From Mycocentrospora acerina (lineage: Eukaryota; Ascomycota; Dothideomycetes; Pleosporales), in assembly GCA_022701365.1 (NCBI GenBank), contig JAKUHH010000014.1, forward strand, positions 62,451 through 126,450: a stretch of DNA of 64,000 bases, given 5' to 3'. Shown here piece by piece: positions 56,195-64,000 of this stretch (the stretch's first letter is position 1; the number at the start of each line of letters is the position of its first letter). The position numbers were made by a program, and so were the translations under genes. The notes under the pieces were generated by a model. That model was not told the origin of the DNA, made no database searches, and saw nothing but the letters and a program-made list of their open reading frames with translations.

Positions 56195-56387
56195 GGAGGC
56201 CAAAGGTGGTAGATCAGTCCGGTATTAAAATGATTCAAACTGGGTCAATTAAACTAATCACACCATGACTAATGCCTTTCTTTGAAAATGATTGGTTGTG
56301 TAGGTATATAAGTTAAATAAGCATCAAATTATAGTCCAATCTGAAAGCAGTACAGCTAGACCCAAATTTCCGATCCCTGTCGCCACT

Positions 56388-56511
56388 CTACCTACAATAC
56401 TTTTACCTAGTACTATAGTAGATCTGAATGTTGTGGAACCTTCAGTTGAAGCACAAAATACTCTCCTTGTATGCATCGCAGATTGATTGTACCATCTCGT
56501 CATGATGATAC
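56388..56511 (-). repeat. Right inverted arm of foldback element
   Basis: Reverse complement of the left arm. Contains TTTTGTG where the left arm has TTTCGTG, and GCATACAAGG where the left arm has GCATGCAAGG. Confidence 0.85.
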
Positions 56512-57699
56512 TAAATTTGAGCTTTTGGGGAAAGAAAGTAGCTTTTGCGATTTGATTAGGCAGCCAAAGAGACGATTAGTACTCTTCGATCAATATAAAG
56601 TGGCTTGAACCTTTCCAGGGCTGCAATTTTCTCGTGAAATCCCAATTCTGATCGCTGTAGATCCGTTTATACCTACAAATCATCTCTGATCTAGGTTACC
56701 AACATCTTTCGCAACGTTTTCGTTCCATCGAAATTGTAGCGGTCGTGTTTTGTGGTGCTCTACTGAAATTGTGTCAACACCACGTGATCGAGACAACGTC
56801 GGGCACTTTTTTCGTAGACTTGTCAGCTTTCAGTTCTTAAAACCGTCACATGGCAGTGGAAAAGGGAAGCCAAGCACATGCTAACCAGGAGAAGATAGAT
56901 CTCCGTTAACGCTCTGGGTGGGACCTCCTAAATAAACTTTATACCTTCCTACTTTTCTTCAGAGCGTCTCGATGCGAACGATTTCATGTGATCACGGGTA
57001 AGTTATTTTCCTTATCGCTGTAAACTACTGTCAAGTACAGCGCTTGGCGTGAAGCAAAGTCATTGATTGAAAAATCTTTTATCGGTCTTTAGCCTGAAGG
57101 CGGCGAATCCTTAAACGTACGACAAAAAGGAGAGAGACTAGCGTTGTACGACAAGAAAAACTTCGTAGCTGCAGACATATTAAATCCTCTATGCGGGTGT
57201 AAATCCCTTTCAAGAGTGGAGATGCTGGAATTTTTCTTGCAAAAATTTCCAATTTCCTAGCGAGCGTGGTTACCTAGAGTAGCTTGAAAAATTCTTCCAA
57301 AAGTGCAGCATTTGCCTAAAAAGACGTAAACCTGTGTTATAGTTCATTTGACCCGAAGATACAATTAAGACATGAAATTCTTTAGAAGGCCCAAGTGAGC
57401 AGTGCTCTGCAAAAGAAGAACTTTATATGCAAGCAATGACAGTGAAAAACGAAATACCTTCTAAACATTTCGACAAAGAAAAAGTTATAATGAAAAAAAG
57501 ACTGAACTAGACGAATCTGATCTAAATTATGTTTAAATTGGGTTTGAATAACAAGTCATTTTTGACATGCACAGCATAACATTCAACTCTGCAGAAAACT
57601 CAGACTAACCAATATACTTCTATCACAGCCAAAACCCAATTGAGGTCTAGCCGTGAGGCTAGTAGATTGATATAATCCATGCGACAACATCTAATCCGA

Positions 57700-58779
57700 C
57701 TAAAGAATCCTTGGCTTCGTCGGAGCATGTGAGCTGTAAGGCGAAGGGAGGGTAATCTTCTGGCTTTGTCTGAAAGGCGAGTGTTGGATTTGGTCTTCGC
57801 CAACATGTAGCCCATATGTGCAGCCAGGAGAATCAAAAGCTTCATTACAGCACTGATACATGATACGACCATCTCCAACATTGACCCTAGATCCTACGTG
57901 ATAACGGCAGCGTTCGGGATTTCCTTCCATAGGCTGATGACATCGAACGCAAGATTTGGCAGCAGATTCGGGATTAAATCGGTTACTGGTAGGTCCTCGG
58001 GGGCCAACAGGGTCTTCCATCTCTGAAAAATTATTGCTTGTCTGTACTCGAACTACGTTATTGGGCCGAGGACTGCGAGGATATGACCCTGGGAAGTCGA
58101 CAATATTAGAACTATCATCCGAGTCATCGGCAAGACTAACTTGATTTTCGTCCTTGATGTGCGGTGTGGATTGATATGTAGATGGATATGCCGTCGGATG
58201 TACAGACGGACGCGCAGATGCGTGCACGGATGGACGTGTCATGGTGTGTATGGATTGATGCTCAGCAGCAGGAACAGTAGGCCGAGATCTAAACCTCGAT
58301 GGAGAAGGCCGCACCAGTTCTGGGTCGGGTTTGATTCGTTGACGGATGCTTTGACTAGTTGGCCTTGACCCAAATCGATTGATAGTTGATTGTGCGAATG
58401 CAGAGTGGGGCGCTAGACCGCGGGCAACTGCCCCAGACAAAGCGGGCGACATCTTGCAAAGGTCAAGCAACACTTTCCGTAGTGCGCTCGTATCGCTTGA
58501 GTTGATAATTTGCATGACATGCACGGGATTGATTCTCTGTAATGATCGTGCACGATGGTTGTTGCTTGCGACCATGTCCGCTTGAGCACGCTCATGCTTA
58601 ATTTGTGGGATTGAATAAGCCTGTGGCTCCCTCTTGAAGTAGTTGGTATTCAATTCTTGCTGTTGGGATCGTGTTTGAGGCTGCGTCTCTGGTTCAGGGG
58701 ATGAGAACGTGAGATCGATTGTGTCAACCGCTTCGTCCGGCACGTCCCATCCCCGACCGCTTCTCGACGGCGCCATCAT
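57700..58779 (-). CDS. Nuclear-type protein with SUMO-interaction-like and CxxC motifs
   Basis: A single-exon CDS of 359 aa from ATG 58779. No named family is recognised. Near the N-terminus TIDLTFSSPEPE resembles a SUMO-interacting motif. Several psi-K-x-E/D sites that could be sumoylated occur along the chain (FKRE, IKHE, IKPD, IKDE). A repetitive Arg/Pro/Ser/Val segment lies in the middle (RPSVHASARPSVHPTAYPS). The C-terminus holds a compact Cys/His cluster: CVRCHQPM, ERCRYHVG, YQCCNEAFDSPGCTYGLHV. This is likely a zinc-binding module similar to CHORD-like or CxxC-H modules. A nuclear or chromatin-linked role is inferred only from these features. Confidence 0.75.
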   Translation of the reverse strand: MMAPSRSGRGWDVPDEAVDTIDLTFSSPEPETQPQTRSQQQELNTNYFKREPQAYSIPQIKHERAQADMVASNNHRARSLQRINPVHVMQIINSSDTSALRKVLLDLCKMSPALSGAVARGLAPHSAFAQSTINRFGSRPTSQSIRQRIKPDPELVRPSPSRFRSRPTVPAAEHQSIHTMTRPSVHASARPSVHPTAYPSTYQSTPHIKDENQVSLADDSDDSSNIVDFPGSYPRSPRPNNVVRVQTSNNFSEMEDPVGPRGPTSNRFNPESAAKSCVRCHQPMEGNPERCRYHVGSRVNVGDGRIMYQCCNEAFDSPGCTYGLHVGEDQIQHSPFRQSQKITLPSPYSSHAPTKPRIL

Positions 58780-59478
58780 CTGTGCTCAGATCTAACAAAC
58801 GGAAGACTAGGGGCGGAGAGACCGATGGAGAGTGATATATCGCTACTAGGCTGCTGGGAGTGGATGCTGGTCCCACAGTGTCGACAAAGTGAAGGCTGAC
58901 GTCGACGCGAGTCGCGGCGCAAGCCAAACGAGGCGACGCCAAGTCACGTGTGACATCTTGGATAACAATCATGAAGAACACAACACTCAACACTCACATT
59001 CTTGATATTCCACATGATTGTAAAAAAAAAAAGGCTCGGCACAGAGGCGATATACCGAGTAATAGTATGTTTGCGTAAGCCTCCTCGGGCTGAAGTTCGA
59101 TTTTCGCCTGTCATTTACTCTCTGTAAAACATCCTGTTTAAGGTAAAACTTGGCACGGACTCCAATCCTTCATTCCACCAACCGATTTGTATCTCAGTCC
59201 TACGGGTTCCAGATCACGCTCCACAACCTAGAATAGACCCACAGTAAATTCCCCCGGTGGCGTTATTTGGAGCTCTCTGTTTGGATGCTCCTCACTGACC
59301 GTTTTAGTCAATTGCAACTAAAGTGACAGCCGACATGAAACGCGAGGTTTGCGTAAGAGCAATTTCAATCGGACGGGAAAATAGTCTATACCCATCGTGC
59401 CTGAAAAACATATATATACTACGGCTGGCCTGACAATGAGACGCTCATACTGCTACCATTTACAGTCAGTAGTTCAAG
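58780..59478. other. Divergent intergenic region
   Basis: About 700 bp between the start codons of the CxxC protein and the pectin methylesterase genes. It includes an A-run near 59021. A TATATATAC stretch at about 59410 lies 60-70 bp upstream of the methylesterase ATG. Confidence 0.6.
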
Positions 59479-60489
59479 ATGCTCCCATCTCTTGCTTTCA
59501 TCCTTTCACTTGCAGCAACCGCTGTGGCTGCGCCATCTGCGCTCGTATCTCGTGCAGGGCGGACTTCACCTCCAGCTGGCTGCCTTGTTGTCGGTGGTTC
59601 AGGAAAATATAGTACAGTCCAGAAAGCCGTTGATGCGCTCAGTACTACCAGCACCGCAGCACAGTGCATCTTCATCTACAAGGGCACCTACAAAGAGCAA
59701 GTGTACATCAAGGCGCTCAGTTCTGCGTTGACCATTTATGGAGAGACGACCGACACAAGCGGCTACTCCAGCAACACTGTCACGATCACGCAAGGCCTTA
59801 GCCAGGACACAGTTGCTAGCAACGACCTAACTGCGACGCTACGAGCCTGGACGTCAAATTTAAAAGTTTACAACATCAACCTCGTCAACACTCGTGGCAA
59901 AGGCTCGCAAGCACTTGCTGTCAGTGCTTCTGCAGGCAAGCAAGGCTATTATGGCTGCCAGTTCAAGGGCTATCAAGACACTATCTTGGCACAGGAGGGT
60001 GTGCAAGTTTATGCAAAGTCATACATTGAGGGTGCAACCGACTTCATATTCGGCCAAAGGGCACAAGCCTGGTTCGACAGCGTTGATATCGGTGTTTTAG
60101 CTGCCTCGTTAGGATACATCACCGCCAACGGCCGCGACTCATCATCCAACCCTTCGTACTACGTAATCAACAAGTCTACAGTCTCCGCTGCCGCCGGCAA
60201 CACGGTTCCTTCCGGAGCCTACTACCTCGGTCGTCCATGGAGGAATTATGCTCGAGTTGTCTTCCAAAGCACGAGCCTGACAAACGTTATCAATCCTGCT
60301 GGATGGAAAGACTGGGCTACTGCCGACCCCAGGACTGACAACGTTGCATTTCAGGAGTATGGCAATACTGGTGCTGGAGCCAGCGGCACAAGGGCATCTT
60401 TCTCGAAGAAGTTGTCGGCTGCTGTTAGCATCTCGACTGTATTGGGAAGTGATTACAAAAACTGGGTCGATACTACTTATCTGTCTTAG
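59479..60489 (+). CDS. Secreted pectin methylesterase (carbohydrate esterase family 8)
   Basis: A single-exon CDS of 336 aa from ATG 59479. It removes methyl groups from pectin, preparing it for lyases and polygalacturonases. A signal peptide (LAFILSLAATAVAA) is followed by GKYSTVQKAVDAL. Active-site blocks are YYGCQFKGYQDTILA (about residue 156-170, with the first Asp after Gln), ATDFIFGQRAQAWF (about 186-199, the second Asp) and YLGRPWRNYARVVF (about 247-260, the catalytic Arg). All key residues are present, so an active enzyme is expected. Together with the cutinase and pectate lyase within 7 kb it suggests plant tissue breakdown. Confidence 0.93.
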   Translation: MLPSLAFILSLAATAVAAPSALVSRAGRTSPPAGCLVVGGSGKYSTVQKAVDALSTTSTAAQCIFIYKGTYKEQVYIKALSSALTIYGETTDTSGYSSNTVTITQGLSQDTVASNDLTATLRAWTSNLKVYNINLVNTRGKGSQALAVSASAGKQGYYGCQFKGYQDTILAQEGVQVYAKSYIEGATDFIFGQRAQAWFDSVDIGVLAASLGYITANGRDSSSNPSYYVINKSTVSAAAGNTVPSGAYYLGRPWRNYARVVFQSTSLTNVINPAGWKDWATADPRTDNVAFQEYGNTGAGASGTRASFSKKLSAAVSISTVLGSDYKNWVDTTYLS

Positions 60490-61152
60490 TTCATTTCTTG
60501 GCAATAAAATTTAGAGAAGCGCAATGTAAATACACAATCACGCACATAGCTGGGCTTTGAAGGGCGGATTGGAACATTTGGTTGTTTGGTACATATCTCT
60601 TGAATCAATCTTTGACGACTACTTCGTAAATGAGAATTTTTACAAAACAAGTGCAAACCGGTCTCTATCCAAAAAAAATTTACAACTCCGTCAATGCTTG
60701 TGGGTCCAACTTTTTCTATTGTTTTTCCCCAAGACTTTCTCATGCAAGGCAATCATTTTGGTAAGTTGTGACAAAACCGACCGAGCATATGACCGGCATC
60801 TTGGCAAGACCTTTTCAAAAACATTGCTTCGAGCTCAGGATTCCAACCCCTGTCAACCAATCCTATAGTATCATTGAGGGATATTTACACGACGTCACGT
60901 GCGGCTCATCCGAATTTTGGGATGCCAGATTCTGAAGAGGGCAACTCCACTTTGGCCATTGACGAAGACAGATACAACGTAACTCAGGATAACCTTACAT
61001 TCATTTGTATAGAATAGTGAAAAATACTACTGTACATCTCTTGTTGCTCCAATCATCTATGACCCCACCCCAGCGCTAGTGTGACTCAACCAACCACATT
61101 CCATACAAATCAACATGTTTACCACGACCTTCATGGTATTTTCATCACACAG
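60490..61152. other. Intergenic, nothing coding seen
   Basis: About 660 bp between two tandem plus-strand genes. Only short frames are present. Confidence 0.7.
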
Positions 61153-62610
61153 ATGGCACTTCATAAACTTATTGCTGAGGCCTTGAGTGCCCAGTCTATC
61201 TTCTTTTTCGCCTTTGGGCCACTTCTCCTCCTTATCTTACGCTCAGCATACCGAGTATTTTTGCACCCGTTGTCTCACATCCCTGGCCCGATTATCCCAA
61301 AAATCACCTCTCTATGGCTCTACTACCATGCTTATATCGGCGACGAAGCCAGCGCCGTTCATCGCCTTCACCTCAAGTATGGGCCTCTGGTACGCGTTTC
61401 TCCGCACGAAATAGATATCAGCGACGCCGATGCCGTGCAACCCATTTACATCACCAAAGGCGGCTTTCCAAAAGCTCCATGCTACGCAAATTTCGATATT
61501 GACGGGCACAAAACGATCTTTTCAACCACCGACCATGAATATCGTGCGCAAAGAGCAAAGGCCGTTGTGCCGCTGTTCTCGACAAAGAATTTGAGAGAAA
61601 ACGAGCAGGCTATCTGGGGATGTGTAGACAGAATGATAGAGAGACTGAGCCAAGAAGCGAAGTCGAAGAGACCCGTCAATGTGCTAAATCTTGCACGCAG
61701 CTTAGCAGTTGACGCCGTTTCCACTCACCTTTTCCGAGAAAACTACGACGGTGTTAGTGAGAAAGGACCCACACTCTCTGTTTCTGCTTTTGTCGATGCT
61801 TTTGTGGCGGTTGGGCGGTTCTTCTACCTACCAAATACCGCATTTGCCTGGCTCGATTGGGCTGTGGCAAAGTGGTGCACAGATCGCGAAACAGATGATA
61901 GTATGACACTAGTTGACGCGTTTGTAAACAATTTGGTGGATAAAACATCGGAAAAGTCGACAACTTATCCCGGGCGGTTACTAGCCGCGGGAATTAAAAG
62001 TGAGGAGGTCAAGGCACAGTGTAAAGATTTGCTCTTCGCTGGGACAGACTCAACTGGGATGAATCTTGCGACAATCGCAAGGAGTCTGGCTTTGCACCCA
62101 GAAAAGTATGAGAGGCTGAAAAAAGAGGTTAATGATAAGATTACATTCGGTTCCGATACTGTGGATGTGCAGGCCCTGCCATACCTCACGGCGGTCGTCA
62201 AAGAGGGTCTACGTATCAGCATGGCAAATCCAACGCGGCTTCCCCACATTGTACCCGTCGGCGGCTGGACATTCAAAAATATTTACTTTCCTGCCGGAAC
62301 GATTGTTGGTTGTTCAGCTCACGAACTTCATTTCAACTCGGACATCTTTCCGTCGCCGCACTCCTTCCAACCCGAAAGATGGCTAAATGCTACCGAGGAG
62401 ATGTCAAAGTACTGGTTTGCCTTCGGAGCTGGGAGTCGAGCCTGTATTGCGAGAAACTTAGCGACTATGGAATTGCACTTCGCGACAGAACGGCTGGCAC
62501 GAAGCGGTGCTCTGGATGGCGCCAAACCGGTGAAGAATGGCGATGTGGAGATCTTGGAGTGGTTTAACTCCAAGGTGAAGGGAGAGAAAATCGAGTTAGT
62601 TTGGAATTGA
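61153..62610 (+). CDS. Cytochrome P450 monooxygenase
   Basis: A single-exon CDS of 485 aa from ATG 61153. An N-terminal membrane anchor (FFFAFGPLLLLILRSAYRVF) is followed by the proline-rich hinge PLSHIPGP, typical of microsomal fungal P450s. The I-helix oxygen-activation motif is AGTDST (about residue 296). The K-helix ExxR is in KEGLRIS (about 350). The haem-binding loop is FGAGSRACIARNLA with the cysteine near residue 430, where the usual Gly after Cys-x is Ala. The PERW motif lies in FQPERWL. A frame extension upstream to 61081 uses no ATG. Substrate unknown; the absence of introns is unlike most genes here. Confidence 0.92.
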   Translation: MALHKLIAEALSAQSIFFFAFGPLLLLILRSAYRVFLHPLSHIPGPIIPKITSLWLYYHAYIGDEASAVHRLHLKYGPLVRVSPHEIDISDADAVQPIYITKGGFPKAPCYANFDIDGHKTIFSTTDHEYRAQRAKAVVPLFSTKNLRENEQAIWGCVDRMIERLSQEAKSKRPVNVLNLARSLAVDAVSTHLFRENYDGVSEKGPTLSVSAFVDAFVAVGRFFYLPNTAFAWLDWAVAKWCTDRETDDSMTLVDAFVNNLVDKTSEKSTTYPGRLLAAGIKSEEVKAQCKDLLFAGTDSTGMNLATIARSLALHPEKYERLKKEVNDKITFGSDTVDVQALPYLTAVVKEGLRISMANPTRLPHIVPVGGWTFKNIYFPAGTIVGCSAHELHFNSDIFPSPHSFQPERWLNATEEMSKYWFAFGAGSRACIARNLATMELHFATERLARSGALDGAKPVKNGDVEILEWFNSKVKGEKIELVWN

Positions 62611-64000
62611 TGAAGAGTTGTCGAGCATAGATTCGATATGCAGAACTCTGCTAGATGTTAGATCTTGCTCGTTCGATCCAAAGGCGTTTTAGACTCAAGA
62701 CAGAAAACGGAGGAAAGATGCGACATTTTTGTCGATTGCTCACTCATTTGCGAAGGAGGAAAACCTAATGATTATGTATCAACTAATCACTGGTCTTCAC
62801 AATATTTGAATCCAAGATGAGACATAAATAGCCATGTGAGCAATCTCGCTCATGCCCATCACCATTCTAACTTTTATGTTGACAGCCAGCGCGGACCAAT
62901 TTCTCCCGTATTAGCACTCGATTGTAATACATCACTGTATTTGATTTATCTCGGTCATACCGACCTTCAAAACTATAAACCTTGTCGACACTGACCTGAT
63001 TCATACTGCTCATCTTTCCATTATTCCCATAGAAAACAACACCACTAGCTGTAGCTCTGACACGAGCGACATAGGTCAAATCTACCGCAATTAGAATGCT
63101 TTATCGCCGATTTACTTTGATTCACCCGTTTTATCGCCTGAGAATATTTCATGGTCGCTAGTAAAAACTACAAGCAATCTTTGCATTGTAATGATATGCG
63201 ATTTCAGTTTAGCTACAGCCTGTAGCCATTTTTCCATACAGGTAGATGAATCCACGTCAAGATTTGGAGTTATATATAAAACTAGAGTCTTTTTCTGCGC
63301 AAGGACATCATACAAAACCAAGTATGGAAACAATTGATAGATGCTTCATTTCGTATTCTGGGCTTTTGAAATTGTCGGGAGTTTAAAGCGATACCCAATG
63401 TTAAGAACCCAAATCTGAAACTCAATCCAATTTTAACTGTTCGAATGTTTCTACTTCTTCAACCATGGATTGCAACTGAAATCTGTGCATTTGTTCTCTA
63501 CTATCAATAACTCTGTGACAAAGTTCCCACAATCAGATTTGTGTAAGAGAGATCAGTCACTTGCTCAAAGGTCGTAATATCACGTTTCCAATCAAGCATA
63601 AACAGTCAACTTCTCAGCACAGAACAAAATTTGCAAATAAAAAGTGAAATGGTTTAGTCTTAAATCGTTCAAGGAAAGTCAAGAGTTGCCCTGGTCGGGC
63701 CATTTGATGTTATTGCGAGAACCCAACCACCTCTCACAGTTACCCGTCTCGGACCGGTGACGGAGTTTTCCTCCGCAACGCATGACGCAGAATCTGACTG
63801 TGGAGTGCCGTTTGTGTTCCGTGGTTCAAGCCGGATCTGACAGCGATGACATCACACTAAGCCGCTACGTACAGCCGCACTAGCGAATTCTTGCGGGGTA
63901 GCACGCGTAGCCCTGCACAATTCACGCGTATTTGCTATGATCATCAGATTTCTCCGGGGTATTCGGCTTGTATATCGAGACTTTATGGGGATTGCCAAGG
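62611..64000. other. Gene-poor end of window
   Basis: About 1.4 kb with no supported gene. Short frames at 62867-63079 and 63112-63333 (minus) lack family motifs. A gene could begin beyond the window edge. Confidence 0.55.

Larger units (their letters stand above)
56071..56511. mobile_element. Foldback/MITE-like element with about 122-bp inverted arms
   Basis: The left arm (56071 to about 56194) and the right arm (about 56388 to 56511) are near-perfect reverse complements. Both begin GTATCATCATGACGAGATG and continue with CAATCAATCTGCGATGCAT, then GAGAGTATTT, then CAGATCTACTATAGTAC. The differences are mostly C/T or G/A changes. The central loop of about 190 bp has no reading frame. No long target-site duplication is visible; a TA dinucleotide just inside each end (56072-56073 and 56509-56510) could be a Tc1/mariner-type duplication. 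It fits a non-autonomous element. Confidence 0.85.
55810..57699. other. Gene-poor region with a foldback element
   Basis: About 1.9 kb without a gene. The part from 56071 to 56511 is an inverted-repeat element described separately. The rest (56512-57699) is moderately AT-rich with no protein-like frame. Confidence 0.65.

Noticed and set aside
63815..63835. GGTTCAAGCC, resembling a tRNA B box
   Set aside because: No matching A box or cloverleaf could be built around it.
1..64000. CRISPR arrays, bacterial operons and riboswitches
   Set aside because: No regularly spaced direct repeats or polycistronic layout were seen, and the window is eukaryotic.

Overview
The window looks like nuclear DNA of a filamentous ascomycete. 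Nearly all genes that need splicing are repaired by short GT-AG introns of about 46-60 bp, several with a clear TACTAAC- or CTAAC-type branch site. Several genes are fungal-specific (ATP23, TIP41, MCD4, fungal-type cutinase). A Tc1/mariner copy is decayed in a way that resembles repeat-induced point mutation (RIP). The set of plant-cell-wall and plant-metabolite enzymes (cutinase, pectate lyase, pectin methylesterase, aldoxime dehydratase) suggests a plant-associated species. Pleosporales or another Dothideomycete is my guess; it was not tested. No bacterial operons, CRISPR arrays, rRNA or convincing tRNA genes were seen.

Layout. 1-4757: no supported gene, only a possible acetyltransferase relic. 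4758-10419: a housekeeping block with ATP23(-), PRO1(+), Aurora kinase(-) and TIP41(+). 11077-12690: an alpha-glucoside-type sugar transporter(-). 12.7-27.5 kb: an accessory-looking island. It holds a decayed 1.36-kb Tc1/mariner element with inverted repeats and TA flanks, a multi-pass membrane protein with an F-box-like and CxxC-rich C-terminus, a 918-aa protein ending in a Cys-Gly repeat tail, a divergently transcribed GRDP-like (DUF1399) protein, a class-3 lipase, and an AT-rich stretch with one two-exon orphan gene. 27.5-37.6 kb: conserved genes again, namely an IDI-4/GCN4-like bZIP factor(-), mitochondrial ribosomal protein uL29m(+), Rab GDI(+), MCD4(+) and a polyglutamine protein(+). 38.7-41.3 kb: a divergent pair of secreted paralogues. 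41.7-45.0 kb: a Dal5-type MFS transporter(-), a dehydrogenase relic and a 2OG-Fe(II) dioxygenase(+). 45.3-48.9 kb: a 1175-aa fungal protein(-). 49.8-62.6 kb: aldoxime dehydratase(-), cutinase(+), pectate lyase(-), a CxxC nuclear-type protein(-), pectin methylesterase(+) and a cytochrome P450(+), with a 441-bp foldback/MITE element between. 62.6-64.0 kb: nothing supported.

How genes may work together. The most unusual neighbourhood is 16-24.5 kb. A Cys-Gly-tailed protein and a GRDP-like protein share a 269-bp divergent promoter, a lipase with an intact catalytic triad converges on the GRDP gene, and a membrane F-box-like protein lies beside them. The group is bounded by a dead transposon and an AT-rich desert. 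This is the best candidate for an undescribed functional unit. The evidence is context and domain content only. The 49.8-62.6 kb stretch is a plausible plant-interaction set. Exon joins were read by hand and checked for reading phase; starts are chosen at ATG codons, and alternatives are given where they exist.
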